From CAZJFH01 sp964545205 (lineage in GTDB: Bacteria > Pseudomonadota > Alphaproteobacteria > Rhodospirillales > Magnetospirillaceae): a stretch of DNA of 64,000 nt. Positions 35,642-46,486 of the stretch are shown here, piece after piece. The stretch lies in assembly GCA_964545205.1 (NCBI GenBank), contig CAZJFH010000001.1:79916-143915 (forward strand), in the 5' to 3' direction. Under the pieces are notes generated by a model. It made no database searches. It had not been told where the DNA came from and was given only the letters and a program-made list of their open reading frames with translations. The translations under genes were made by a program, and so were the position numbers. Numbering within the stretch: the first letter of the stretch is position 1; each line of letters begins with the position of its first letter.

Positions 35642-36594
35642 CAGCCGCCGTTCTTGCGCGCGAAATTGTGGCGCGAGGTGATGGTCCGCACCGTGCCGGT
35701 CTTCGAGCGCATGACCAGCGAGTTGGTCAACGCGCCGCCGGCGCGCCGCCGCACGCCCTGGACGATGAAGCCGTCGGTGACGCCGGTCAGGGCCATCATC
35801 ACCGGTCCGCGGACCATGTCCTCGATCGCGTATTTGCGGCCGAAGTCCTCGATGCCGCAGGCGCGGGCCAGGGCGCGGTCGTCCTCGCCGCGGATGACCA
35901 GCCGGCCCTGCATGCGCCCGCCCAGGCAGCGCAGCGCGGCGGCGGCCAGGATGCCCTGGGGCGCGCCGCCCCAGCCCATGTAGGCGTCGATGACGGTCTC
36001 CTCCATCGCGGTGGCGACGACGCCCGAGACGTCGCCGTCCGAGATCAGCATCACCCGGGCGCCGGCGTCGCGGACGCGGCCGATCAGCTCGTCGTGGCGC
36101 GGCCGGTCGAGGATGCAGACCATCAGGTCGGCGACGCGCGCGCCCTTGGCCTCGGCGATGGCGGCCAGGTTGTCCTCGGGCGAGCGGTCGAGGTCGATCA
36201 CCTCGGCGGGCAGATGGCCGCCGATCGCGATCTTCTCCATGTAGACGTCGGGCACGCGCAGGAACGCCTCCTGCTCGCCGAAGGCCACCACCGACAGGGC
36301 GTTGTAGCCGCATTTCGCGGCGATGGTGGTGCCCTCCAGCGCGTCGAGGGCGATCGAGACCTTGGGACCGCCGGTGCCCAGGGTCTGGCCGAGATGCAGC
36401 AGCGGCTCGTCGCCGCTCTCCTCCTCGCCGATGACCACGGTGCCGTCGACCTGCAGTTCGTTGAGCGTGCGGTGCATCGCCTCGACCGCGGCGCGATCGG
36501 CCGCCCGCTCGTCGCCGAGCCCGACGAAGCGCGCCGCCGCCAGTGCCGCCGCCTCTGTGATCCGCACCGCCTCGAGCGCCAGGTTGCGGTCCAT
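35641..36594 (-). CDS. glpX: Class II fructose-1,6-bisphosphatase GlpX
   Basis: A 317-residue GlpX-type phosphatase of gluconeogenesis. Recognisable stretches are GLGDERAADRAAVEAMH, IGEEESGDEPLLHLGQ, SIALDALEGTTIAAKCGYNA (metal-binding Asp/Glu region), LISDGDVSGVVA and YMGWGGAPQGILAAAALRC. Length is normal. It starts one base after the hom stop and shares a base with the DUF1007 start. The pairing of hom and glpX is conserved in alphaproteobacteria. Confidence 0.96.
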   Translation of the reverse strand: MDRNLALEAVRITEAAALAAARFVGLGDERAADRAAVEAMHRTLNELQVDGTVVIGEEESGDEPLLHLGQTLGTGGPKVSIALDALEGTTIAAKCGYNALSVVAFGEQEAFLRVPDVYMEKIAIGGHLPAEVIDLDRSPEDNLAAIAEAKGARVADLMVCILDRPRHDELIGRVRDAGARVMLISDGDVSGVVATAMEETVIDAYMGWGGAPQGILAAAALRCLGGRMQGRLVIRGEDDRALARACGIEDFGRKYAIEDMVRGPVMMALTGVTDGFIVQGVRRRAGGALTNSLVMRSKTGTVRTITSRHNFARKNGG

Positions 36595-36595
36595 C

Positions 36596-37884
36596 TCAGA
36601 GCGCCTCGATCCGGATCAGGCACACCGGCTCGACCACCGCGTCCAGCGCGTTGATGCGCGCCACGGCGCGGGCCATCGCCGCTTCCCGGGTCTCGTGCAG
36701 GGTCATCACCACCGGCACCGTGCCGCCCGGTTCGCGGCCGCGCTGGAGCACCGATTCCATCGACACCTCCTCCTCGGCCAGGGCGCGGGCGATCTCGGCG
36801 AAGACGCCGGGCCGGTCGAGCACCATCATCCTGATATAGTAGGCGCCGCGGTGGGATTCCATCGGCGCCTTGGCCTGGGCGCGCAGGCGGCCGGCCGGCA
36901 CGCCGAAGGTGAAGTTTCGCCGGCCGCAGGCGACGTCCATCAGGTCGGCGACCACCGCCGAGGCGGTCGGCCCGGCGCCGGCGCCGCGGCCCTCGTAGAC
37001 CGAGCGGCCGACATGGTCGCCCTCGACGATGACCGCGTTGAAGACGCCGTCGACGGTGGCGATCGGCGAGGCCGCCGGCACCATGCACGGATGCACGCGC
37101 TGCTCCAGCCCGGCCTCGGTCAGGCGGGCGATGCCCAGCAGCTTGATGCGGTAGCCGAGCTGGTCGGCGTACTGGATGTCGAGCGCCGAGACCTGGCGGA
37201 TGCCTTCGATGTGGACGGCGCCGAAGTCGACCGGCGCCCCGAAGCCGACGCTGGCCAGGATCGCCAGCTTGTGGGCGGCGTCGATGCCGTCGACGTCGAA
37301 GCTCGGATCGGCCTCGGCATAGCCCAGCGCCTGCGCCTCGGCCAGCACCTCGGCGAATTCGCGCCCGGTCTCGCGCATCTGGGTCAGGATGTAGTTGCAG
37401 GTGCCGTTCAGGATGCCGACCACCCGCTCGATGCGGTTGGCGGCCAGGCCCTCGCGCAGCGCCTTGATGATCGGGATGCCGCCGGCCACCGCCGCCTCGT
37501 AGGCCAGCGCGACGCCGCGCTCCTCGGCCGCGGCGGCCAGGGCGGTGCCGTGATGGGCGATCAGCGCCTTGTTGGCGGTCACCACGTGGCGGCCGTTGGC
37601 GATCGCCGCCTCGCAGACGGCGCGGGCGACGCCGTCCGCGCCGCCGATCAGCTCGACGACGACGTCGACGTCGGCGCCGGCGGCCATCGCCACCGGATCC
37701 TCGTACCAGTGCAGGCCGTCCAGGGCGACGCCGCGGTCGCGGCCGCGGTCGCGGGCCGACACCGCGGTCACGGCCACGGCGCGGCCGGTGCGGGCCTCGA
37801 CGAGTTCGGCCTGGTCGCGCAACAGCTTGAGCGTGCCGGCTCCGACCGTGCCGAGACCGGCGATGGCGATCTTGAGCGGCTTGT

Positions 37885-37888
<4 letters not shown>
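36596..37888 (-). CDS. hom: Homoserine dehydrogenase
   Basis: A 430-residue enzyme that reduces aspartate semialdehyde to homoserine, the branch point to threonine and methionine. The NAD(P) site is IAGLGTVGAGTLKLL, followed by ANKALIAHHG, GILNGTCNYIL and the substrate/catalytic region ADPSFDVDGIDAAHKLAIL. A C-terminal ACT domain (YIRMMVLDRPGVFAEIA) suggests feedback control by threonine. Start and stop overlap or abut its neighbours: 4 bases with the aminotransferase, 1 base from glpX. Confidence 0.97.
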
Positions 37889-39114
<1,226 letters not shown>

Positions 39115-39196
39115 TCCCGAACGCCCGTTGCATGAAGCCGTTCAAGCCCGCCGGCACGGCGGGCGCGCAGGGCCCGATTCTCTATCGCGGCCCGGT

Positions 39197-40450
39197 TCAG
39201 TAATCGAGATAAATCTCGGTCGTGCCGTCGCCCTCGCCGGTTTCGCCGGTGGTGGCGACGATGCGCCCGGCCGGCACCCCCATGCGCTGCAGCGCCTGCG
39301 CGATGGCGTCGGCGCGGCGGATGGCGGCGTCGAGTTCCTCGACCATCGCCCTGACCGGATCGAGCTGGCGCGAGGCGCCGGTGCCGGAGGCGACGATGCG
39401 GACCCGCGCCCCCGACGAGCGCTGCAGCCCGGCGATCTCCTCGAGCTGGGCGATGTCGCCGGCGCCCAGGCGCGCGCCGCTGCCGGCGAAGGTCAGGCGG
39501 CCGACCATGTCGGACGAGCCCGGCGGGTGAACCGCCGCGGGCGTCGGCGCCAACGGCTGCGATTCGCGCGGCGAGCGGAACAGCGTCACCGGCACCACCT
39601 GCTGCGGCGGCGCGGCGTCCTGGCGCGCCGATTCGGCCAGCCGGCGGCGATAGTGCTCGTCCAGCGAGGCCGGGGCGGCGACGGGCGCGGGCGCGGCGGC
39701 AGCCGGGGCCGGCGCGGCGGCGGCCTGGGCCGGCGGCGCGCTCGGCGCGGCGGCGGCGGGCAGCGGCGTGGCGACCGGAACCGGAACCGCGGCCGGCGGC
39801 ACCGGAGTCGGGACCGGCGTCGAAGGCGGAATCCGTGCCACGGCGGGAGCGGCGGCGGGCGCCGGAGCGGGCGTCGGCGCCACGGCCGTTGCCGGCGCGG
39901 GCGTCGGCGCCACGGCCGTCGCCGGGGTGATCGGCGCCGGCGTCGCGGCCGCCGTCGCCGGAGCGGGCGCCCGTTGCGGAGCCGAAATCGGCGCCGGCGT
40001 CGGAGCCGGGGCGGCCGTCGGAGCGACGCCCTCGGCGGCGGGCGGGCGCGGCGCCAGCGGCCGGGTCGGCGTGCCGCGCCGGTTCACCTTCTGCTCGGTG
40101 TAGCGGGCGTTGTCGCGATCGGCGGCCAGGCCTTCCATGATGTCGGCGCGCTCGGCGGGCGACAGCACCCGCGGGCGCTCCGGCACCTCGTTGACGCTGG
40201 GGAACGCGCCGCCGACCTCGCGCGCCTCGGCCTCGGCCGCGGCCTCGCTCTCGGGCGTGCCCGCGACCCAGTCGGCGGCGCCGCGGTACCACTCCACCGG
40301 GTTCATCGCATCGGGCACGGACGAGCAGCCGGCCAGCAACACCGACGAGAGTATGAGGCTCCCTGCCGAAAGGCAGGCTTGCAGACTCGCGCGCCGGCGT
40401 GTCTTCTGCGCCGGTTCGGCAGCGAAGGCGCCGCGGATTCGAACTTTCAT
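39197..40450 (-). CDS. Pro/Ala-rich lipoprotein with OmpA-like C-terminal domain
   Basis: A 417-residue lipoprotein. After a basic N-terminus the lipobox LLAGC is near residue 42. A conserved-looking segment (NPVEWYRGAADWVAG) follows, then about 130 residues of Pro/Ala/Thr repeats (PTPAPATAVAP and similar), and finally an OmpA-type domain (LTFAGSGARLGAGDIAQLEEIAG, ADAIAQALQRMGVPAGRI). The usual NxRVxI-type peptidoglycan signature is only weakly present, so cell-wall binding is doubtful. A long elastic linker between outer membrane and periplasm is the likely design. Confidence 0.8.
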   Translation of the reverse strand: MKVRIRGAFAAEPAQKTRRRASLQACLSAGSLILSSVLLAGCSSVPDAMNPVEWYRGAADWVAGTPESEAAAEAEAREVGGAFPSVNEVPERPRVLSPAERADIMEGLAADRDNARYTEQKVNRRGTPTRPLAPRPPAAEGVAPTAAPAPTPAPISAPQRAPAPATAAATPAPITPATAVAPTPAPATAVAPTPAPAPAAAPAVARIPPSTPVPTPVPPAAVPVPVATPLPAAAAPSAPPAQAAAAPAPAAAAPAPVAAPASLDEHYRRRLAESARQDAAPPQQVVPVTLFRSPRESQPLAPTPAAVHPPGSSDMVGRLTFAGSGARLGAGDIAQLEEIAGLQRSSGARVRIVASGTGASRQLDPVRAMVEELDAAIRRADAIAQALQRMGVPAGRIVATTGETGEGDGTTEIYLDY

Positions 40451-40633
40451 TCGACTTTGCCTATGTTTCCGCCAAACTGCTGTTTAACAGGGGAGCGGCC
40501 GAAAGTATATAGGGCTATGGCAAATGGGCTCGGAACCGGACGGCACCGGCCGTCACGGCAGAACAAGCATTGCGCCCCGACGAACGGAGGCGCGAGCGAG
40601 CCCAGCCGGGTTTCACGCGGAAGGACAGCAAGG

Positions 40634-42430
40634 ATGAATCAAGAGAGCCCCGCCAACGTCAAGCTGGTCGATCCGGCGGAACTGTCGAAGGCGATGACCA
40701 ACATCGCCGAACGCAGCCAGCGCGTGGTCACCGAATTCCTGGCCCGCCAGGCCAGCGAAAGCGGCATGGGGATGGCCGATCCACTGCATATCGGCAACGC
40801 CTTCATCGAGATGACGGCGAAGATGATGAGCGACCCCGCCAAGCTGATGGAAGCGCAGCTCACGCTTTGGCAGGACTACATGACCCTGTGGCAGAACACG
40901 GCGCAGCGCATGATGGGCGCGGACACCCGCCCCTTCGTCGAGCCCGACCGTGGCGACCGCCGGTTCAAGGACGAACTGTGGCAGGACAACGAGGTCTTCG
41001 ACTTCATCAAGCAGTCCTACCTGCTCACCGCCCGCTGGATGCAGGGGGTGGTCACCAACGTCGAGGGCCTCGACGACAAGACCGCGAAGAAGGTCGATTT
41101 CTACACCCGCCAGTTCGTCGACGCGATGGCGCCGTCCAACTTCGTCCTGACCAATCCCGAGGTCCTGCGCGCCACCATCGAGAGCGGCGGCGAGAACCTG
41201 CTCAAGGGCCTGAACAACCTGCTCGAGGACCTCGAGCGCGGCAAGGGCCAGCTCAACATCCGCATGACCGATCTCGAGGCGTTCAAGATCGGCGAGAACA
41301 TCGCGGTGACCCCCGGCAAGGTGGTCTTCCAGACCGACCTGATGCAGCTCATCCAGTATTCGCCGAGCACCGACACGGTGGCCAAGACGCCGCTGATGAT
41401 CATTCCGCCGTGGATCAACAAGTACTACATTCTCGACCTGCGGCCGAAGAACTCGTACATCAAGTGGTGCGTCGACCAGGGCCACACCGTCTTCGTGCTG
41501 TCTTGGGTCAATCCCGACGAGCATCTGGCGACCAAGAGCTTCGAGGACTACATGCGCGAGGGCCCGCTGGCCGCCCTCGACGCCATCGCCAAGGCCACCG
41601 GCGAGAAGAAGATCAACGCCGTCGGCTACTGCCTGGGCGGCACGCTGCTGGCGACGACGCTCGCCTACATGGCGGCCAAGAACGACGACCGCATCACCTC
41701 GGCGACCTTCCTGACGACCATGACCGACTTCGCCGAGGCCGGCGAGCTCGGCGTGTTCATCGACGAGGAACAGCTCGCCGCGCTGGAAGAGCGCATGAAC
41801 GCCCGCGGCTATCTCGACGGCAGCGAGATGGCGACCACCTTCAACATGCTGCGCGCCAACGACCTGATCTGGTCGTTCGTGGTCAACAACTACCTGCTGG
41901 GCAAGGATCCGTTCCCGTTCGACCTGCTGTACTGGAACAGCGACTCGACGCGGATGCCGGCGGCCATGCACAGCTTCTACCTGCGCCGGATGTACCAGGA
42001 GAACAAGCTGGTGGAGCCGGGCGGCATCGAGATCGCCGGCGTGCCGATCGACCTGCGCAAGATCAAGGTGCCGTGCTACTTCCTGTCGACCCGCGAGGAC
42101 CACATCGCGCCGTGGAAGAGCACCTATGCCGCGACCCAGGTGTTCTCGGGGCCGGTGAAGTTCGTGCTGTCGGCCTCGGGCCACATCGCCGGCGTCGTCA
42201 ATCCGCCGGCCGCCGGCAAGTACTGCTTCTGGACCAACGCCAAGCAGCCGAAGAAGCCGGACGCCTGGCTCGAAGGCGCCAAGCAGGAGGACGGCTCGTG
42301 GTGGCCGGACTGGCAGAAGTGGGTCGCCAGGCACGCCGGCGAGCAGATCCCGGCCCGCAAGCCGGGCGACGGCGACCTGCAGCCGCTCGAGGACGCCCCC
42401 GGCAGCTACGTCAAGGTCCGCCTGGGCTGA
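40634..42430 (+). CDS. phaC: Class I poly(3-hydroxyalkanoate) synthase
   Basis: A 598-residue PhaC that polymerises hydroxyacyl-CoA into storage polyester on granules. The alpha/beta hydrolase core has the lipase-like box GYCLGG with Cys333 as nucleophile, Asp489 (TREDHIAPW) and His517 (ASGHIAGV). The N-terminal domain includes WQDYMTLWQNTAQRMMG. The ATG at 40634 follows AAGGACAGCAAGG. phaA, phaB, phaZ and phasin genes are not nearby. A G/C-rich hairpin follows its stop. Confidence 0.95.
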   Translation: MNQESPANVKLVDPAELSKAMTNIAERSQRVVTEFLARQASESGMGMADPLHIGNAFIEMTAKMMSDPAKLMEAQLTLWQDYMTLWQNTAQRMMGADTRPFVEPDRGDRRFKDELWQDNEVFDFIKQSYLLTARWMQGVVTNVEGLDDKTAKKVDFYTRQFVDAMAPSNFVLTNPEVLRATIESGGENLLKGLNNLLEDLERGKGQLNIRMTDLEAFKIGENIAVTPGKVVFQTDLMQLIQYSPSTDTVAKTPLMIIPPWINKYYILDLRPKNSYIKWCVDQGHTVFVLSWVNPDEHLATKSFEDYMREGPLAALDAIAKATGEKKINAVGYCLGGTLLATTLAYMAAKNDDRITSATFLTTMTDFAEAGELGVFIDEEQLAALEERMNARGYLDGSEMATTFNMLRANDLIWSFVVNNYLLGKDPFPFDLLYWNSDSTRMPAAMHSFYLRRMYQENKLVEPGGIEIAGVPIDLRKIKVPCYFLSTREDHIAPWKSTYAATQVFSGPVKFVLSASGHIAGVVNPPAAGKYCFWTNAKQPKKPDAWLEGAKQEDGSWWPDWQKWVARHAGEQIPARKPGDGDLQPLEDAPGSYVKVRLG

Positions 42431-42451
42431 GGCGGACGCATCTCGCGACGG

Positions 42452-42474
42452 CCCTCCCCCTCGGTGGGGGAGGG
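42452..42474. terminator. G/C hairpin after phaC
   Basis: CCCTCCCCC (42452-42460) pairs with GGGGGAGGG (42466-42474) around a TCGGT loop. It lacks a T-run, so it may be a stability hairpin, a weak terminator or a single arm of the CCCTCTCCC-type repeat seen at 7721 and 14290. Confidence 0.5.
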
Positions 42475-42563
42475 TTCGGCGGGTGTGCCGGAATCGCGGT
42501 GCCGCGCGGCGCAAGGTCTGGCCGCGCCCGGTCGCGTGCCGTCCCGTACACGCCCGCAATCCT

Positions 42564-43163
42564 TCAGAACGTCGGCGGCGTGTTCACCCACAGCACCCGC
42601 GCGACGGAGGTGCCGCTGTTGCGATAGCCGTGCGGCTGGTCCGAGCGGAAATGGAACGAGTCGCCGGCCTTCAACGTGAAGGTCCGTTCGCCGACCAGCA
42701 ACTCCAGGCAGCCCTCGACCACGTAGCCGACCTCCTCGCCGGCGTGCTCGATGGTGCCGTCGGTGGCGCCGCCGGGCTCGACGACGTGGAGCGTCGCCTG
42801 CATCAGCGCGCTGCCGGCCCCCGGCATCAGATTCTCGAGCGTGATGCCGTCGCCCTGCAGGTCGCCCTGGGCGCTGATGCGCAACCGTTCGGCCGGCCGC
42901 ACCACCACGTCGCCTTCGGGACTGTCCTCCTTGAAAAGCTGCGAGACGTTGGCTTCCAGAGCCGCCACGAGACGGTGGAGGATGCGGATCGACGGCCGCA
43001 CCTTGTCGTTCTCGATCTTCGACAACAGGCTCTCCGAGCAACCGACCCGATCGGCCAGCTCCATCAGCGTCAAGCCTTTCACCCGCCGCCAGTGCCGCAG
43101 TTTGCGCCCGACGTCCACCTGCTGCGCCCGAACCTGCTCCGCTTGATCGTCCATAGTCGACAC
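42564..43163 (-). CDS. XRE-family regulator with C-terminal cupin domain
   Basis: A 199-residue repressor-type protein. An HTH_3 domain lies at about 22-76 (LRHWRRVKGLTLMELADRVG, SESLLSKIENDKVRPSI). A cupin domain at about 120-195 (YVVEGCLELLVGERTF, AGDSFHFRSDQPHGY) should bind a small ligand. PuuR and similar regulators share this layout and control amine or amino-acid catabolism. It diverges from chaC across a 204-base gap and converges on phaC. An AT-rich patch at 43186-43219 upstream may hold its operator. Confidence 0.87.
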   Translation of the reverse strand: MSTMDDQAEQVRAQQVDVGRKLRHWRRVKGLTLMELADRVGCSESLLSKIENDKVRPSIRILHRLVAALEANVSQLFKEDSPEGDVVVRPAERLRISAQGDLQGDGITLENLMPGAGSALMQATLHVVEPGGATDGTIEHAGEEVGYVVEGCLELLVGERTFTLKAGDSFHFRSDQPHGYRNSGTSVARVLWVNTPPTF

Positions 43164-43185
43164 TCTCCCCTCTCCCCGGCAGAGA

Positions 43186-43219
43186 TAGCATTTAACTTTC
43201 GATCAATTCAATCAGTTTG
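43186..43219 (-). promoter_or_regulatory. Candidate promoter/operator of the XRE-cupin gene
   Basis: Reading the minus strand, an AT-rich stretch contains TTGAAT, then 17 bases later CTATCT, and overlapping GATT/AATC half-sites. It stands out in a GC-rich region directly upstream of the regulator gene, as expected for an autoregulated promoter. Consensus match is poor. Confidence 0.25.
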
Positions 43220-43367
43220 GGCGGGGGCGGCGCGTCCCAGAATAGGCAACCCGTATGGCGTTCGAGGGGCCCCGCGGGCGGATCCGGGGCGGTGCCGGGC
43301 GTTCGGCCGCCCGGGCGACGAAAGAGGCGGTTGACGCCTGCGCCGCCGCGCCTCACCTTCGGCACGG

Positions 43368-43928
43368 ATGACCGTCTCGACCGATCTGTGGGTGTTCGGC
43401 TACGGCTCGCTGATGTGGCGGCCCGGCTTCGAGGCCGCGGAGGCGCGCCCGGCGCTTCTGCATGGCTGGCACCGCTCGTTCTGCGTCTATTCGCGGCATT
43501 ACCGCGGCACGCCGGAACGGCCCGGCCTGGTGCTGGGGCTGAACCGCGGCGGGTCGTGCCGCGGCCTCGCCCTGCGCGTGCACGCGCCCCAGGCCGAGGC
43601 GGTGATCGATTACCTGAACGAGCGCGAGCTGGTGAACTACGCCTATGTCGCCCGCGACGTCGCCGTCACCCTGGACGACGGCCGCCGGGTCGGCTGCTAC
43701 ACCTTCGTCGCCGACCCGCACCACCGGCTCTACGCCGGCGACCTCGGCATCGAGCAGACGGCTGCGATCGTGATGGAGGCCGAGGGCCGCGCCGGCCTCA
43801 ACCGCGACTACCTGATCAACACCGTGCGCCAGCTCGAAACGCACGGCTTCGCCGACCGGCACCTGCACGCGCTGCTGAGAACGGTCGAGCGGATGACCGG
43901 CGAGATCGAGCGCGGCAGCGGCATCTGA
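43368..43928 (+). CDS. ChaC-like gamma-glutamylcyclotransferase
   Basis: A 186-residue ChaC/GCG-family protein. The substrate-binding loop is LWVFGYGSLMW (residues 7-17), and the likely catalytic Glu lies in YLNERELVNYAY. GTPERPGLVLGL is also typical. ChaC enzymes cleave glutathione to 5-oxoproline and Cys-Gly. The gene stands between the XRE regulator (divergent) and the FAD/Rieske gene (convergent). Confidence 0.9.
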   Translation: MTVSTDLWVFGYGSLMWRPGFEAAEARPALLHGWHRSFCVYSRHYRGTPERPGLVLGLNRGGSCRGLALRVHAPQAEAVIDYLNERELVNYAYVARDVAVTLDDGRRVGCYTFVADPHHRLYAGDLGIEQTAAIVMEAEGRAGLNRDYLINTVRQLETHGFADRHLHALLRTVERMTGEIERGSGI

Positions 43929-43979
43929 GACCGGCCCGCGCGTTCGCCCTTTGGCGGAGCAGGCTTCGGGCGCGACGCC

Positions 43980-45482
43980 TCAGCTCCCCTTTCGCGCCAG
44001 ATCCTTCACCGCCGGCCCCTGCAGCACCGTGCCGTCGATGCCGAAGCGCGAGCCGTGGCAGGGGCAGTCCCAGCTCCGTTCGCCCTCGTTCCACGACACG
44101 ACGCAGCCCATGTGCGTGCAGACCGGCGAGACGACGTGCAGGGCGCCCCGCGGGTCGCGGAAGGCGGCGACGTCGTCGCCGTCCATGCGCACGATCCCGC
44201 CCTGGCCCGGACCGAGCTGCTCGACCGGCATCGAGGCCTTGCCGCCGAGCCGTTCCTTGACCCACTCCTTGGCGATGTGGACGTTCTCCTGGATCAGCTC
44301 GGCCCCGGTGACCGACGGCTTGACGCGCTGGGCGTCGAACAGCGACGCCCAGGGATTGCGCCGGCCGAGGATGTCGTCGGCCAGGATCATCGCCGCCGCC
44401 GTGCCGTTGGTGAAGCCCCAGGCGCTGAAGCCGGTGGCGACGCGGACGTGGCGCGACAGCGGGTGCAGGGCGCCGACATAGGGCACGCGGTCGACGGCGT
44501 AATAGTCCTGGTTGCCCCAGCGGTATTGCACCGCGCCCACCGCGAAGCGGCCGCGCACCCAGGCCTCGAGCTCGGCGAACTTGGCGAGCGTGTCGGCATG
44601 GCCGGTCTTGAACGCCTCGCCGACGGCGATCAGCAAGTGCCCGCCGCCGGCCGGGGCGGTGCGCACCGATCGGGTCGGCGCGTCGGCCGAGATGAACATG
44701 CCGTCCAGCGGCGCCTCGGCCTCGAAGGCCAGGCAGACGTGACGCTTCGGCAGCGCCTTGGCGAAGAACCCGCCGCGGTCGAGGATCGGCAGGTTGGTGG
44801 CGACGATCACGTCGGCCGCCTGCAGGCTGCCGCGATCGGTGTCGATCCGGCACGGCGCGCCCTCGTCGACGTCGAGCACGCGGGTGTTCTCGAACACCTG
44901 GACCTCGCGCGCCAGGCCTTGCGCGTACTTGACCGGGTGGAACTGCGCCTGGTCGTCGAAGCGCACCGCGCCCTCGACCGCGAACGGCAGCGGCGCGACG
45001 TCGTCGAAGGCGGCCGGCAGCCCCAGGCGGCGGGCGATCTCGACCTCCTGCTTCAGCGCCTGCAGGTCGGATTCGTCCTCGCTCCAGACATAGGCCGCCT
45101 TGTGCGCCCAGTCGCAGTCGATGGCGCGGTCGCGCACCTGGGCGGCGATCCAGTCGAAGCCGGCGCGGTTGGCCTCGGCATAGGCGCGGGCGCCGTCCTC
45201 GCCGAAACTGCGCGCCAGCTCGGCGTAGATCAGCCCGTGCTGGGTGGTGACCTTGGCGGTCGAGCCGCCGGTGACGCCGCGGCCGATCCGTTTGGCCTCG
45301 ACGACCGCGACCTTGCGGCCGGCACGCGCCAGCAGCACCGCCGCGGTAAGCCCGACGACGCCGGCGCCGATCACCGCCACGTCGACCTCCAGGTTCGACG
45401 GCAATGGCGGCCGGTCGCTGGCCGGGGCGGTGCCGTTCCAACAGGTTTCCGGCCGTCCGGGCAGGTCGTCGTAGCGGCTCAT
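43980..45482 (-). CDS. FAD-dependent oxidoreductase with C-terminal Rieske domain
   Basis: A 500-residue protein. A DAO-type FAD domain fills the first 390 residues (VAVIGAGVVGLTAAVLLARAG, GRGVTGGSTAKVTTQHG, TGFSAWGFTNGTAAAMILAD). A Rieske [2Fe-2S] domain forms the C-terminus with CTHMGC and DCPCHGSRF ligands and the GPA stretch near the end. Such fusions occur in many bacteria, and the substrate is usually unknown; amine oxidation is plausible from the DAO fold. AAGGAGG lies 6 bases before ATG 45482, fixing the start. Confidence 0.9.
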   Translation of the reverse strand: MSRYDDLPGRPETCWNGTAPASDRPPLPSNLEVDVAVIGAGVVGLTAAVLLARAGRKVAVVEAKRIGRGVTGGSTAKVTTQHGLIYAELARSFGEDGARAYAEANRAGFDWIAAQVRDRAIDCDWAHKAAYVWSEDESDLQALKQEVEIARRLGLPAAFDDVAPLPFAVEGAVRFDDQAQFHPVKYAQGLAREVQVFENTRVLDVDEGAPCRIDTDRGSLQAADVIVATNLPILDRGGFFAKALPKRHVCLAFEAEAPLDGMFISADAPTRSVRTAPAGGGHLLIAVGEAFKTGHADTLAKFAELEAWVRGRFAVGAVQYRWGNQDYYAVDRVPYVGALHPLSRHVRVATGFSAWGFTNGTAAAMILADDILGRRNPWASLFDAQRVKPSVTGAELIQENVHIAKEWVKERLGGKASMPVEQLGPGQGGIVRMDGDDVAAFRDPRGALHVVSPVCTHMGCVVSWNEGERSWDCPCHGSRFGIDGTVLQGPAVKDLARKGS

Positions 45483-45577
45483 GCACACCTCCTTCGCTGT
45501 TTCCCAACAACAGCCGGGCAGGACCGCTTGTTCGCCATAAACCTCCGTATGGCTGTCGCGTTCAAGCGCGTTGAGGC

Positions 45578-46486
45578 ATGGTGCCGGCCATGTCTCGCCG
45601 TCTCGCCCTGCTGCTGTTCGCATTCATCGTCCTGGTCTGGGGCGCCAACTGGCCGATCCTCAAGCTCGGGCTGCAGGACATCCCGCCGCTGTGGCTGGCC
45701 GCGGCGCGGCTGGTGCTCGGCGCCGCGGTGCTGGCCGCGATCCTGCTCGCCTCGAAGGAGGGGCTACGCCCGCCGCCGCGCCAGGACTGGCCGATCGTCG
45801 TCAGCGTCGGGCTGCTGCAGATGGCGGGCTTCACCGCCTTCATGAATCTCGGCCTGCAGCACGTCGATGCCGGCCGTTCGGCGATCCTGGCCTACACCAC
45901 GCCGCTGTGGGTGACGCCGGGGGCGATGCTGTTCCTGGGCGAGCGCATGACCCTGCCGCGCATTCTCGGGGTGGTCCTGGGCCTGGCCGGCGTGGCGGTG
46001 CTGTTCAATCCGCTCGACTTCGACTGGAACGACGGCCCGGCGTTGTGGGGCAGCGCACTGCTGCTGCTCGCCGCCTTCGTCTGGGCCGGCGCCATCCTCC
46101 ACGTCCGCGGCCATAGCTGGGCGTCGAGTTCGCTGGCGCTGGCGCCCTGGCAGATGCTGGTCGGCGCGGTGCCGGTGATCGCGCTGGCGGCGCTGTTCGA
46201 GGGCGCGCCGCGGATCGACTGGAACCCTTTCAGCGTCTTCGTGATCCTCTACAATGCCGTGCTGGCGACGGCGCTGGCGTTCTGGGCGGTGCTGGCGGTG
46301 ACGCGGATGCTGCCGGCGGTGGTGTCGTCGCTGTCGTTCCTGGGCGTGCCGTTCGCCGGCCTGCTGTTGTCGGCGTGGTGGCTGGGCGAGCCGCTGACGA
46401 CGGCGAAGCTGGCGGCGATGGCGCTGGTTCTGACCGGCGTCGCGGCGGTGACCCTGGGGGGAAAGAGCGCGAAGAATGGACCTTGA
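45578..46486 (+). CDS. EamA/DMT family transporter
   Basis: A 302-residue membrane protein with about ten helices in two EamA repeats (LVWGANWPILKLGLQDIPP at the start of the first; WAGAILHVRGHSW at the start of the second). DMT exporters move amino acids, nucleobases and other metabolites; the substrate here is unknown. Met at 45590 is an alternative start four codons later. The next gene begins 11 bases before its stop. Confidence 0.88.
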   Translation: MVPAMSRRLALLLFAFIVLVWGANWPILKLGLQDIPPLWLAAARLVLGAAVLAAILLASKEGLRPPPRQDWPIVVSVGLLQMAGFTAFMNLGLQHVDAGRSAILAYTTPLWVTPGAMLFLGERMTLPRILGVVLGLAGVAVLFNPLDFDWNDGPALWGSALLLLAAFVWAGAILHVRGHSWASSSLALAPWQMLVGAVPVIALAALFEGAPRIDWNPFSVFVILYNAVLATALAFWAVLAVTRMLPAVVSSLSFLGVPFAGLLLSAWWLGEPLTTAKLAAMALVLTGVAAVTLGGKSAKNGP